NCBI RefSeq assembly: GCF_900099775.1
Contig: NZ_FMTM01000005.1
Location: 310,001-374,000, forward strand
Length of the DNA: 64,000 nt
Source: Rhizobium mongolense subsp. loessense
GTDB taxonomy: Bacteria; Pseudomonadota; Alphaproteobacteria; Rhizobiales; Rhizobiaceae
Direction: 5' to 3'
Shown here: positions 9,699-18,633 of the stretch, piece by piece
How positions within the stretch are numbered: the stretch's first letter is position 1
How the letters are laid out: every line of letters begins with the position of its first letter
The notes under the pieces: generated by a model
Seen by the model: only the letters and a program-made list of their open reading frames with translations
What the model was told of the DNA's origin: nothing
Database searches by the model: none
Made by a program: the position numbers and the translations under genes

Positions 9699-11009
9699 CT
9701 ACTCGGTCTTCTTGCCGACGGCAAAGTGGCTGAAGCCGTGGCGCGTGATTTCGGCGACGGGATAGATATTGCGCAGGTCCACGACGACAGGGTTCTTCAT
9801 CGTGGTCTTCAGGCGCTTGAAGTCGAGCGCGCGGAATTCATCCCATTCGGTCACCAGCACGATGGCATCGGCGCCCTCGGCAATCTCGTAAGGGTCATTG
9901 CCGTAGGTCACTGGCCCGAGCATTTCCTTGGCCGCTTGCATGCCTTCCGGGTCATAGACGTGAACCGCGGCGCCGCCGTCGAGCAAGGCCTGGATGATGG
10001 TGATCGACGGCGCATCGCGCATGTCGTCGGTGTTCGGCTTGAAGGTCAGGCCGAGGACGGCGATCTTCTTGCCGCGCACGCTGCCGTCGCAGGCGGCGAT
10101 CACCTTACGACCCATGGCGCGCTTGCGGTTGTCGTTGATTGCGACCGTCGTTTCGATGAGGCGCATCGGGCTGTCATAGTCCTGCGCGGTCTTGACGAGC
10201 GCCAGCGTGTCCTTCGGAAAGCACGAGCCGCCATAGCCGGGGCCGGCATGCAGGAACTTGTCGCCGATGCGCTTGTCCATGCCGATGCCCTTGGCAACCT
10301 TTTGCACATCCGCACCGATCTGTTCGCAAAGGTCGGCGATCTCGTTGATGAAGGTAATCTTCATGGCGAGGAAGGCGTTTGCTGCGTACTTGATCAGCTC
10401 CGACGTGCGGCGCTCGCAGAAATAAAGCGGTGCCTCGTTGAGGTAGAGCGGCCGGTAGACTTCGCGCATGACTTCCGTGGCGCGCGGGTCTTCGGTGCCG
10501 ATGACGATGCGGTCGGGGCGCTTGAAGTCGGTGATGGCAGCACCTTCGCGCAGGAATTCCGGGTTCGAGACGACGGCGATGTCCTTGCCGGGGAACTCTT
10601 CGCGGAAGATGCGCTCGATCTCGTCGCCGGTGCCGACGGGAACGGTGGACTTCGTGACGACGACCGTGAAGCCGCTGACGGCTGCGGCAATCTCGCGCGC
10701 GGCGGCATAGACATAGCTGAGATCGGCATGGCCGTCGCCGCGGCGCGACGGCGTGCCGACCGCTATAAAGACGACATCGGCGTCTGCGACCGGTGCAGCG
10801 AGATCCTTGGAGAAATCAAGGCGTCCGGCGCTGCGGTTGTGCTCGATGATGGCATCGAGGCCCGGTTCGAAGATCGGCACTTCGCCGCGTTCAAGTGCGT
10901 CGATCTTCGCTTCGGATTTATCGACGCAGGTGATGTGGTGGCCGAAATCCGCAAGGCAGGCGCCGGAGACGAGACCGACATAGCCCGAACCAATCATAAC
11001 AATGCGCAT
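9699..11009 (-). CDS. rkpK: UDP-glucose 6-dehydrogenase
   Basis: The enzyme oxidises UDP-glucose twice to UDP-glucuronate, a precursor of rhizobial exopolysaccharide, capsular polysaccharide and LPS. The 436 residues show the N-terminal Rossmann motif GSGYVGLVSG, the central dimerisation helix and the catalytic cysteine in GPGYGGSCFPKDT (about 255-267). The C-terminal UDP-binding domain contains GLTFKPNTDDMRDAPS. It is the third gene of the nucleotide-sugar operon, and the epimerase follows almost immediately. Homologues carry the names rkpK, exo5 or ugd in different rhizobia. I use rkpK for function, not for a strain-specific assignment. Confidence 0.93.
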   Translation of the reverse strand: MRIVMIGSGYVGLVSGACLADFGHHITCVDKSEAKIDALERGEVPIFEPGLDAIIEHNRSAGRLDFSKDLAAPVADADVVFIAVGTPSRRGDGHADLSYVYAAAREIAAAVSGFTVVVTKSTVPVGTGDEIERIFREEFPGKDIAVVSNPEFLREGAAITDFKRPDRIVIGTEDPRATEVMREVYRPLYLNEAPLYFCERRTSELIKYAANAFLAMKITFINEIADLCEQIGADVQKVAKGIGMDKRIGDKFLHAGPGYGGSCFPKDTLALVKTAQDYDSPMRLIETTVAINDNRKRAMGRKVIAACDGSVRGKKIAVLGLTFKPNTDDMRDAPSITIIQALLDGGAAVHVYDPEGMQAAKEMLGPVTYGNDPYEIAEGADAIVLVTEWDEFRALDFKRLKTTMKNPVVVDLRNIYPVAEITRHGFSHFAVGKKTE

Positions 11010-11103
11010 GGGATAACCTTCATCAAAAACGATCGCGGCCTGCCGGCGGCAAAACGCGATCGTGTTACAGGCGCACCGTTATAAATTCAAGACAGCCCAC
11101 TTC

Positions 11104-12531
11104 TCAGCTGCGCCCAAACTCATCGACGATGCGGATGATATCGTCCTCGCCGAGGTAAGAGCCGGTCTGGACTTCGATCAGTTCGAGCAAGATCTTGCCC
11201 GGGTTTGCGAGGCGATGCACCTCGCCGAGCGGGATATAGACGGACTCGTTTTCCCGCAGCATCTGCACATTCTCGCCGATCGTCACCTCGGCCGTGCCCT
11301 TGACGACGATCCAATGTTCCGAGCGGTGGTGATGCTTCTGCAGCGAAAGCTTCTTTCCCGGTGTGACGAAGATGCGCTTTACCTGGAAACGGTCGCCGTT
11401 GAAGATCGAGGTATAGCCGCCCCACGGCCGATACGAGGTCGGATGGGTTTCCGTCAGTTTCGACGTCGCGGGCAGGGCGGCGAGCGTCTTGACGAGGTCG
11501 CCGACGCTCTGGCTGTCCTGCAGCTTGCCGACATAGACGGCATCTTCACTGGCGATCACCGCGACATCTTCCATCCCCTGCACGGCTAGATGCACGCCGT
11601 GGCTCATCACCAGCGAGTTGCGGCTGTTGACAAGCGTCGTATTGGCGGTCGCGACATTGCCGTTCGGGTCGCGCGTCCCGGTTTTCCAGACAGAATCCCA
11701 GCTGCCGAGATCCGACCACTTGAAGGGCGAGGGCACCACAGCGGCATTGGCCGTCTTTTCCATGATCGCATAGTCAATCGAGATGCTGGGGGCCTTCGCA
11801 AAGGACTGGGCGTCGAGACGGGTGAAGTCGAGATCGCGCGTGGCCTTCGCAACAGCCTCGCTCGCCGCGGCGACGACTTCCGGCGCATAGTTGCGCATTT
11901 CCGCAAGCAGCGCTCCCACCTGGAACATGAACATGCCGGAATTCCAGTAGAAGCCGCCGGCAGCCACCATCTCCTTTGCCTTGTCCAGGGGCGGCTTTTC
12001 GATGAAGCGCTTCACGGTCTGTGCGCCTGCCGAAAGGTGCTCGCCGCCTTCGATGTACCCGTAGCCGGTTGCCGGTTCGGTCGGCTCGATGCCGAAGGTC
12101 ACGAGCTTGCCGCTGGCGGCCGTTTCGCGTGCGGCGCGGACGCTGTCGAAATAGCTTTGATCGGCGACGATCTCATAGTCCGAGCCAAGGACGTGCATGA
12201 TCACGTCCTTGCCGAAAAGGTCGGCGACGAGGGCGGCAGCGGCGGCAACGGCGGGTGCGGTGTTGCGGGCAACCGGCTCCAGCAGGATCGCCTTCAGCGC
12301 GAGATCGAGTTCGCGGGCCTGTTCGGCCACGAGGAAGCGGAATTCCTCATTGGTCAGCACGATCGGTGCTTCGTAGAGGGCCGGATCGGAAACGCGGGCG
12401 AGCGTTTCCTGAAACAGCGTCTTGTCGCCGATGAACTGAATGAACTGCTTGGGGGCTGCAGCGCGCGACAGTGGCCACAGGCGTGTGCCCTTGCCTCCTG
12501 CCATGATCACGGGAACGATCTTTTGTGTCAT
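11104..12531 (-). CDS. noeJ: Mannose-1-phosphate guanylyltransferase / mannose-6-phosphate isomerase (bifunctional)
   Basis: The protein supplies GDP-mannose. The N-terminal nucleotidyltransferase (about 1-290) has the signature GGKGTRLWPLSR followed by PKQF and the FIEKPPLDKA motif. The C-terminal type II isomerase is a cupin (about 350-470) with the metal-ligand histidines in QKHHHRSEHW. Length is 475 residues, normal for the fused ManC/NoeJ/AlgA family. It follows the phosphomannomutase gene by 33 bases and precedes the UDP-glucose dehydrogenase by 94, so it is read as part of one operon for surface-polysaccharide or fucose precursors. Confidence 0.92.
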   Translation of the reverse strand: MTQKIVPVIMAGGKGTRLWPLSRAAAPKQFIQFIGDKTLFQETLARVSDPALYEAPIVLTNEEFRFLVAEQARELDLALKAILLEPVARNTAPAVAAAAALVADLFGKDVIMHVLGSDYEIVADQSYFDSVRAARETAASGKLVTFGIEPTEPATGYGYIEGGEHLSAGAQTVKRFIEKPPLDKAKEMVAAGGFYWNSGMFMFQVGALLAEMRNYAPEVVAAASEAVAKATRDLDFTRLDAQSFAKAPSISIDYAIMEKTANAAVVPSPFKWSDLGSWDSVWKTGTRDPNGNVATANTTLVNSRNSLVMSHGVHLAVQGMEDVAVIASEDAVYVGKLQDSQSVGDLVKTLAALPATSKLTETHPTSYRPWGGYTSIFNGDRFQVKRIFVTPGKKLSLQKHHHRSEHWIVVKGTAEVTIGENVQMLRENESVYIPLGEVHRLANPGKILLELIEVQTGSYLGEDDIIRIVDEFGRS

Positions 12532-12564
12532 CGGGTGCGTTTCCTCAAAGTCTCTGTCTTCAAA

Positions 12565-13992
12565 TCAGTTCTGTCCGGCCCACTGCCTGATCCGGCTCAG
12601 TCCGGCTTCAAGCAACAGGCTTGCGGCGTGTTCGGTTTGCGCTTCGACGTAGCAGCGCATCTCCGGCGCATTGCCCGACGGGCGAAAGTGGATGATGCGC
12701 CTGTCGGCCAGCGTGACGCGCAGGCCGTCGATATCGCTCGCCGTGGAGGGGCTTCCAATGGGCTTCAGGAAATCCACCAGGTTTTCCGGTAAGGCGCGCA
12801 GGTAAGCCATCAATTTTGCGCTCGTCTCGACGGGGAAGTTCTCCAGCCGATCGGCCGCCGCAATCGGAAGATTGTAGGAAGCGGCAATGGCCGACAGCGG
12901 CTTCTTTTGCGCGGCGGCCAGCGAAAGGACTGCCAGTATCGGCAAGAAGCAGTCGCGTGTCGGCAGTGCCTCAAGCGTCCTGCCATTGACGCTGAAACCC
13001 GAACCGGTCAGCAGGCCGCCATTGGCCTCGAAGCCCATCACGCGGTCCTTGCCTGCGACGATCGCCTCCTGCATGCCGGCAATGACGAAGGGTGAGCCGA
13101 CGCGCGTGCGGGTGACGGCAAAGGCGCCGGCCGCCTCGATGCCGGAGTTGGAGGTGACGGGCGTGACCACGGTCCCGGCATCCAGGAAATTCGCAGTGAT
13201 CAGCCCCAGCAAGTCGCCGCGCAGGGGCGTGCCGTTCTCATCCGTCACCAGTGGCCGGTCGCCGTCGCCATCAGCCGAAACGAGCGCATCAAGTGTGAGG
13301 GACCGCGCCCAATCCTTGAGAAGCGCAACGGTCTTTGCCGAAACGGCTTCGGTATCGACTGGGATGAAGGTCTCCGATCGTCCAAGCGCGATGGCTTCGG
13401 CGCCGTAATGCGACAGCAGCCGCACCATCATGTCGCGGGCAACGGTGCTGTGCTGATAGACGCCGATCCTTTGGCCGGAAAGGGCATTTTTGGAGAGAAT
13501 GCCGGCATTGCGCGCCATGAAGGCTCTAGCGCATTCGCCGGACCGGTCCTCGACCTTTGCTTTTCCCGCCATTGCCTCATCAGGCAGGGAGCGGTCGAGC
13601 TTGGCGGCAAGATCGGAAATCGCGGATTCGTCGGCCTTGTCGATCTCGCCATCCGGTCGGTAGAATTTGATGCCGTTGCGGTCCGCCGGGATGTGCGAGC
13701 CGGTGATCATCAGGCTCGCGGCGCTGTTGCGGGATCCATAAAATGCCAGCGCTGGAGTAGGGACGGTGCCGCAATCGGCGACCCTGAAGCCAAGCGCGGT
13801 CAGCGCGAAAGCGCATGTCGCAGCGATGGCAGGGCTGGAATCGCGGAAGTCGCGGCCGAGCATGACGAGGTCGCCTTTTTGCGCGCGCCCGCTCTCAAGA
13901 AGATATTGCCCGAACGCCGTCGCGTAGACCACCGACGCCCTGCCTTCCAGATCGACGGAAAGGCCGCGCAGGCCGCTTGTTCCAAATTTCAT
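12565..13992 (-). CDS. noeK: Phosphomannomutase (NoeK-type phosphohexomutase)
   Basis: The enzyme interconverts mannose-6-phosphate and mannose-1-phosphate and feeds the guanylyltransferase encoded next. It is a 475-residue alpha-D-phosphohexomutase. The active-site serine loop reads TGSHIPADRNG, where most family members have TASHNP, and the metal-binding loop is DGDGDRP (about 232-238). The sugar-recognition and phosphate-binding loop near the C terminus is RPSGNAPEMR. It is the first gene of the minus-strand operon, and its promoter should lie in 13993-14146, shared with the divergent ung. Confidence 0.88.
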   Translation of the reverse strand: MKFGTSGLRGLSVDLEGRASVVYATAFGQYLLESGRAQKGDLVMLGRDFRDSSPAIAATCAFALTALGFRVADCGTVPTPALAFYGSRNSAASLMITGSHIPADRNGIKFYRPDGEIDKADESAISDLAAKLDRSLPDEAMAGKAKVEDRSGECARAFMARNAGILSKNALSGQRIGVYQHSTVARDMMVRLLSHYGAEAIALGRSETFIPVDTEAVSAKTVALLKDWARSLTLDALVSADGDGDRPLVTDENGTPLRGDLLGLITANFLDAGTVVTPVTSNSGIEAAGAFAVTRTRVGSPFVIAGMQEAIVAGKDRVMGFEANGGLLTGSGFSVNGRTLEALPTRDCFLPILAVLSLAAAQKKPLSAIAASYNLPIAAADRLENFPVETSAKLMAYLRALPENLVDFLKPIGSPSTASDIDGLRVTLADRRIIHFRPSGNAPEMRCYVEAQTEHAASLLLEAGLSRIRQWAGQN

Positions 13993-14146
13993 GCGTGTTA
14001 AGCCTTTGCTGACGCTTGCTTTCCTGCGCGATTATCACCAGTCTAACGATACTTCGTAAATTTTGGCCGCGATAGGTGACTAAAATATTGCGCGCCTCCC
14101 TTTTCAAGGCAACTCTATAACTCCTTCGGTGGAACGAGGACTATCG

Positions 14147-14848
14147 ATGAGCGAACAGACCATCGCGCTCGAAGAGAGCTGGAAGGCGGCACTCGCGCCC
14201 GAATTTTCCAGTCCCTACATGCAACAGCTCAAGGATTTCCTGCTGGTGCAGAAGCAAAGCGGCAAGCGTATCTTCCCGAAAGGGTCGGAGTATTTTCGCG
14301 CACTTGATCTCACGCCACTTGCAAAGGTGAAGGTCATCATTCTAGGGCAAGATCCCTATCACGGCCTCGGACAGGCGCATGGGCTCTGCTTCAGCGTTCG
14401 CCCAGGCGTGCGTATCCCGCCGTCGCTGGTCAATATCTACAAGGAGATGGAAACCGATCTCGGCATCAAGCCGCCGCGGCATGGCTTCCTGGAGCATTGG
14501 GCCCGCCAGGGCGTGCTGTTGCTCAACAGTGTTCTGACTGTCGAGGAGGCGCAGGCCGCGTCACATCAGGGCAAGGGCTGGGAGCGTTTCACCGATGCGG
14601 TGATCCGCAAGGTCAACGAGGAATGCGAGTCCGTCGTCTTCATGCTCTGGGGTTCCTACGCGCAGCGGAAGGCGGCCTTTGTCGATACCAACCGTCATCT
14701 CGTCCTCAAGGCGCCGCATCCGTCGCCGCTTTCGGCGCATAACGGCTTTTTCGGATGCAGGCATTTTTCGAAGGCGAACGCTTTCCTGCAGTCTCACGGC
14801 CGCGCGCCCGTCGACTGGGAGTTGCCCGCCAATCCGCAGGATGCCTAA
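14147..14848 (+). CDS. ung: Uracil-DNA glycosylase, family 1
   Basis: The enzyme removes uracil from DNA in base-excision repair. The catalytic water-activating motif GQDPYHGLGQAHGLCFSV and the C-terminal HPSPLSAHNGFFG motif (DNA intercalation loop) are both intact. I chose the ATG at 14147 over an upstream GTG at 14129 because GAGGA lies 7-11 bases in front and because the family normally starts near this point. That gives 233 residues. It is divergent from the polysaccharide operon. Confidence 0.95.
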   Translation: MSEQTIALEESWKAALAPEFSSPYMQQLKDFLLVQKQSGKRIFPKGSEYFRALDLTPLAKVKVIILGQDPYHGLGQAHGLCFSVRPGVRIPPSLVNIYKEMETDLGIKPPRHGFLEHWARQGVLLLNSVLTVEEAQAASHQGKGWERFTDAVIRKVNEECESVVFMLWGSYAQRKAAFVDTNRHLVLKAPHPSPLSAHNGFFGCRHFSKANAFLQSHGRAPVDWELPANPQDA

Positions 14849-14987
14849 AGTTTTCTGAACACCTGCGGATCGGTGTTCAATAAAAAGAGACAATGCGTTT
14901 TGGTCTCTGGGACTATTCCAAATCGCTCCAAGCAATCATTTATGACCCATGAAGGCTCGCCGTTGCGGGCAAGAAAGGGGTCTCGAC

Positions 14988-15920
14988 ATGCTCAACCAGA
15001 TCAAGGGCCTGCACCACGTCACATCGATGGCGGAGGACGCCCGTACAAATAACCAGTTCTTCACAAACGCGCTCGGCCTGCGCCGCGTCAAGAAGACCGT
15101 GAACTTCGATGCGCCTGACGTCTATCATCTCTATTATGGCGACGAGACCGGTTCGCCGGGTTCGATCATGACCTATTTTCCGTTTCCCAAGATGGCGCAG
15201 GGCCGTCCGGGCACCGGCGAAGTCGGTACGACCGTTTTTTCCGTTCCCGAAGGCTCGCTCGGCTTTTGGAGCGACCGTCTCACCAAGCTCGGCGTCAGCG
15301 GTCTCAAGACGGACGAGAGCTTCGGCCAAAAGCGACTGCACTTTGCGGGTCCTGATGGCGACGGTTTCGCACTTGTTGAAGTCAGGGACGACGGCCGCCA
15401 GCCCTGGACGCATGGCGGCATCGGCGAGGATCACGCCATCCGTGGCTTCCACTCCGTCGCCATGCGGCTTCGCGATGAGGGCGCGACGTCCGAACTGTTG
15501 AAATTCATGGGCTATGAGGTTCAGGAGGAGAAAGACGGCGTAAAGCGGCTGGTCATGCCAGGCGGCAACGGCGCGCATCTGGTCGATCTCGAAACGATGC
15601 CAAATATCTCCCGTGCTCTGCCGGGCGCCGGTTCCGTGCACCATGTCGCCTTTGCTGTCGACAACCGCGAAAAGCAGCTCGAGGTGCGCAAGGCACTGAT
15701 GGATACAGGCTACCAGGTGACGCCGGTCATCGACCGGGATTATTTCTGGGCGATCTATTTTCGCACGCCTGGCGGCATTCTCTTCGAGGTCGCCACCAAT
15801 GAACCCGGCTTCGACCGGGACGAAGATACGGCTCATCTCGGCGAAGCGCTGAAGCTGCCGCAGCAGCACGCGCATCTGCGGCAGCTGATCGAGCAACACC
15901 TGCAGCCGCTCGAAGCCTAA
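14988..15920 (+). CDS. VOC-family ring-cleaving dioxygenase (MhqO/LinE-like)
   Basis: The 310-residue protein has two tandem vicinal-oxygen-chelate modules. The first starts with GLHHVTSMAEDA at the N terminus, the second with GFHSVAMRLRDE at about 150. Candidate metal ligands are the HH near residue 9, VHHVAF at about 220 and the Glu in GGILFEVATNE at about 270. This is the layout of non-heme iron extradiol dioxygenases acting on (hydro)quinones. The ATG at 14988 is preceded by AAAGGGG. The serine esterase that follows 11 bases later is the same pairing as the Bacillus mhqO-mhqD quinone-resistance genes, so a role in quinone detoxification is a fair inference. Confidence 0.8.
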   Translation: MLNQIKGLHHVTSMAEDARTNNQFFTNALGLRRVKKTVNFDAPDVYHLYYGDETGSPGSIMTYFPFPKMAQGRPGTGEVGTTVFSVPEGSLGFWSDRLTKLGVSGLKTDESFGQKRLHFAGPDGDGFALVEVRDDGRQPWTHGGIGEDHAIRGFHSVAMRLRDEGATSELLKFMGYEVQEEKDGVKRLVMPGGNGAHLVDLETMPNISRALPGAGSVHHVAFAVDNREKQLEVRKALMDTGYQVTPVIDRDYFWAIYFRTPGGILFEVATNEPGFDRDEDTAHLGEALKLPQQHAHLRQLIEQHLQPLEA

Positions 15921-15931
15921 GGAGCAGATCG

Positions 15932-16540
15932 ATGAACGACCACAGCTATGTGCACCGGCTCCATGCCGGTGCACCGGGAAAACCCATCCTCTTTGTACTG
16001 CACGGCACCGGAGGGGATGAAAACCAGTTCTTTGAATTCGGACGGCGGCTTCTGCCCGATGCAACGCTCGTCTCTCCCCGCGGGGATGTTTTAGAGCACG
16101 GCGCGGCACGCTTTTTCAAGCGCACAGGCGAGGGCGTCTACGACATGGACGATCTTGCCAGGGCCACGCAGAAGTTGGCGTCTTTCGTGAAAGACATGAC
16201 GGTCGATCACGGCGCGTCGCACATCCTTGGCCTCGGCTTTTCAAACGGTGCGAACATCTTGGCGAATGTCTTGATCGAAAACGGGCTGTTCGATGCGTCG
16301 GTGCTCATGCATCCTCTCATTCCGTTTCGGCCGAAGGCGAATCGGGAACTCCAGGGCCGCAAGGTGCTGATTACGGCGGGCGAACGTGATCCGATCTCTC
16401 CGGTCGAGCTGACCCAAGCGCTCGCCGGCTATTTCACCGGGCAGGGGGCTGCGACCGAGACCGAGTGGCACCCGGGCGGACATGACATCCGTCCGAACGA
16501 GATCGACGCCGTGCGGCGCTTCTTCGAGCCCTATTTCTAA
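15932..16540 (+). CDS. Alpha/beta hydrolase, phospholipase/carboxylesterase family (MhqD-like)
   Basis: The 202-residue serine hydrolase has the oxyanion segment LHGTGGDENQFF, the nucleophile elbow GFSNGA (Ser about 107), the Asp in GERDPIS (about 155) and the His in GGHDI (about 187), so the catalytic triad is complete. AAGGAG precedes the start. It is co-transcribed with the upstream ring-cleaving dioxygenase. Its stop codon abuts that of the convergent DUF6030-type gene with no gap. The substrate is unknown. Confidence 0.85.
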   Translation: MNDHSYVHRLHAGAPGKPILFVLHGTGGDENQFFEFGRRLLPDATLVSPRGDVLEHGAARFFKRTGEGVYDMDDLARATQKLASFVKDMTVDHGASHILGLGFSNGANILANVLIENGLFDASVLMHPLIPFRPKANRELQGRKVLITAGERDPISPVELTQALAGYFTGQGAATETEWHPGGHDIRPNEIDAVRRFFEPYF

Positions 16541-17398
16541 CTACCGGAAGTTTGGCGGCAGTGCTTCCGAGACCTCTTTGTCCGGCGCGGGCATCCAGCG
16601 TCCGGTCGAAAAATAAGCCCGCGTCCGCATCTGCGGACCGGGTGCCGCCTTGATCGTCATAATAAAATTGAAGCTGTTCTCGCTGCTGAATTCGCGGGAG
16701 AAGACGACGCTCGCGCCAAAACCTTCCTCTCTGACATCCTTCAGTTCTCGGATCGCGCTCAAGGCATCGTGAAAATCCAGCCAGTGCGACTGTGCGAGCA
16801 CCGTTTCGAAAACGCGCATGAAAGACGGATCGAGCCGGCCCGCGCTATCCGTTGTCGGCCCGACGATCTTGGCGCGTATGTTGGAAATCGTGCCTTTGCG
16901 ATCTCCGCGAATGATCAGAAACACAGAACTCAGCGGGCGCTCCCCATCTTCCTTGTAGACCTCTTGAAAAGAGCATTCATACGCGCTGCTGCCCATGGCG
17001 GAGGCACGCCATTGGGTCATCTCTATGCCGGCCTTGCGCAACGTTTCGCACATGTCCGGTCCGGACTTCCGCCACGTCCGCAGGAAATTTCCGGCGAGCT
17101 CTGGCTGGGGAATCTCGATCAGCCCCGGCGGGATCTTGACCGGCAACTGCGGAGGAGGCTTTGCAACCTCTACCAGCTGTAGCGGCGGTGGTTCTGGTCG
17201 CTGGACCTGCGGGTTGAGATGGTAGCCCGACAAAGCTGCCAGGGTGCGCAGATGGCGCATGTCGTTGGATAGCAGGACGGTGCCGGCAACGAGCGAGATC
17301 GAAAGCGTGAGCATCAGCCACAATACTGCGCGGCGCTTGCGGCGCGGCGGCGGCGTTTTCATATGCAGGCCGGACGGTTGCGTGGCCAAGGCTTTCAC
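16541..17398 (-). CDS. Rhizobial membrane-anchored protein of unknown function (DUF6030-like)
   Basis: The product has up to 285 residues. A basic N terminus (KTPPPRRKRR) precedes one hydrophobic helix (about 27-45), then a Pro-rich linker (about 65-95) and a C-terminal domain of about 170 residues with a few cysteines. It looks like an inner-membrane protein with its soluble domain in the periplasm. The start is uncertain between a GTG at 17398 and an ATG at 17362, and neither has a clear ribosome-binding site. I know this only as a conserved rhizobial family and infer no function. Confidence 0.7.
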   Translation of the reverse strand: MKALATQPSGLHMKTPPPRRKRRAVLWLMLTLSISLVAGTVLLSNDMRHLRTLAALSGYHLNPQVQRPEPPPLQLVEVAKPPPQLPVKIPPGLIEIPQPELAGNFLRTWRKSGPDMCETLRKAGIEMTQWRASAMGSSAYECSFQEVYKEDGERPLSSVFLIIRGDRKGTISNIRAKIVGPTTDSAGRLDPSFMRVFETVLAQSHWLDFHDALSAIRELKDVREEGFGASVVFSREFSSENSFNFIMTIKAAPGPQMRTRAYFSTGRWMPAPDKEVSEALPPNFR

Positions 17399-17785
17399 TC
17401 ATTGCAGATGCGCTACTGTAGACAGCATGCTTCAGGTTTCTCTTGCAACCAAATTGAGCGCGGAAAGTGCTATATTAGCAAAGAATTCACCTCCGTTGCG
17501 CTAGGAGGACCGATAGCGGCCACGCGAACCAATCTGCAGTACCAGCAAAGCGGCGCTGTCATTTACGCTTTGCTGCTTCTGCGAAGTAATTCTCTTGAGA
17601 TTTCAACGGCGTTGCTTCATGATAATTGGGATGCGAAGATTTTCGTGTCGTGCCTTATGACGATCGATGCAGGTCGTTTCAGCAATGAGCATGTTTCTTC
17701 GCGCCCGGCAGCGATGCCGCGGGTCAGACTTTAACGCTTTATTCTGCCCTGCAAACTTGAGGCAGGGTTTGCTTGGGAAGGTTGC
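17399..17785. other. 387-base gap, no convincing gene
   Basis: No start with a good codon pattern was found on either strand. A short hairpin (CCCTGC 17747-17752 / GCAGGG 17762-17767, then TTTGCTT) just before the acetyltransferase gene could be a weak terminator of an unannotated transcript. Otherwise nothing was recognised. Confidence 0.5.
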
Positions 17786-18631
17786 ATGAGTTCGGAGTTT
17801 GCGGTTCGCGCGATGCGACCGGGTGAGTTGGAGCTTGTGCTCGAATGGGCAAGGCAGGAGGGGTGGAATCCAGGACTCGACGATTCGCTCGCTTTCCAGG
17901 AAGCCGACCCGTCCGGTTTTTTCATCGGCGCGGTTGGTGAAGTTCCGGTCGGTTCCATTTCGGTGGTCAAATACGGCGAACACTTGGCGTTCCTTGGCCT
18001 CTACATCGTCCATCCGGATTTCCGTGGCAAAGGCTACGGCAAGGCGCTCTGGAATGCCGGCATGGCGTCTGCGGCAGACCGCACGATCGGTCTCGACGGC
18101 GTCGTCGCTCAGCAGGAAAATTATCGCAAGGCAGGCTTTGAACCTGCCTATACGACGATCCGGTATGGCGGCATTCCGGCGGTGTTGCCGCAGTCCTCGC
18201 TCTTAGCGCATCCGGTGTCGGACAAGCTCGACGGGCTGTTCCGTTACGATGCCGCGATTTTCACCGAGCCACGCAACGCATTCGTTGCCGCATGGTGCAA
18301 GCGGCGCCGCGGGCGCAAGACGGCGATCGCGCGCAAGAGTGGCAAGATCCGCGGCTACGCCACGATCCGCCGCTGTTACGAAGGCTACAAGATCGGGCCG
18401 CTTTTTGGCGCCGATACCGATACCGCAGCCGCGCTGCTTGCTGAATTGCTGCCGGAGGCTGGCGGCGAGCCGGTGTTCATCGATGTCCCAGCCGAAAACA
18501 GGGAAGCGATCGCGCTTACCGAAAGCATGGGGCTCGAACCGGTATTCGAGACGGCGCGCATGTATCGTGGCCCGGCGCCCGCTATTCCGCTGAGGAACGT
18601 CTACGGGGTCACGACGCTGGAGCTCGGCTGA
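17786..18631 (+). CDS. Two-domain GNAT acetyltransferase (YitH/HolE-like C-terminal domain)
   Basis: The 281-residue protein has an N-terminal GNAT fold with the acetyl-CoA loop FRGKGYGKALW (about 75-85). A second GNAT-like half (about 150-275) shows the pattern seen in proteins annotated with the YitH acetyltransferase_18 domain (IRGYATIRRCYEGYKIGPLF). Substrate is unknown. It is convergent with the EamA exporter, with only 2 bases between the stop codons. Confidence 0.82.
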   Translation: MSSEFAVRAMRPGELELVLEWARQEGWNPGLDDSLAFQEADPSGFFIGAVGEVPVGSISVVKYGEHLAFLGLYIVHPDFRGKGYGKALWNAGMASAADRTIGLDGVVAQQENYRKAGFEPAYTTIRYGGIPAVLPQSSLLAHPVSDKLDGLFRYDAAIFTEPRNAFVAAWCKRRRGRKTAIARKSGKIRGYATIRRCYEGYKIGPLFGADTDTAAALLAELLPEAGGEPVFIDVPAENREAIALTESMGLEPVFETARMYRGPAPAIPLRNVYGVTTLELG

Positions 18632-18633
18632 TC

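Noticed and set aside
17363..17734. 123-residue open frame in the gap after the DUF6030-type gene
   Set aside because: Its start lies inside the opposite gene's 5' end, codon use is irregular and the protein has no recognisable pattern.
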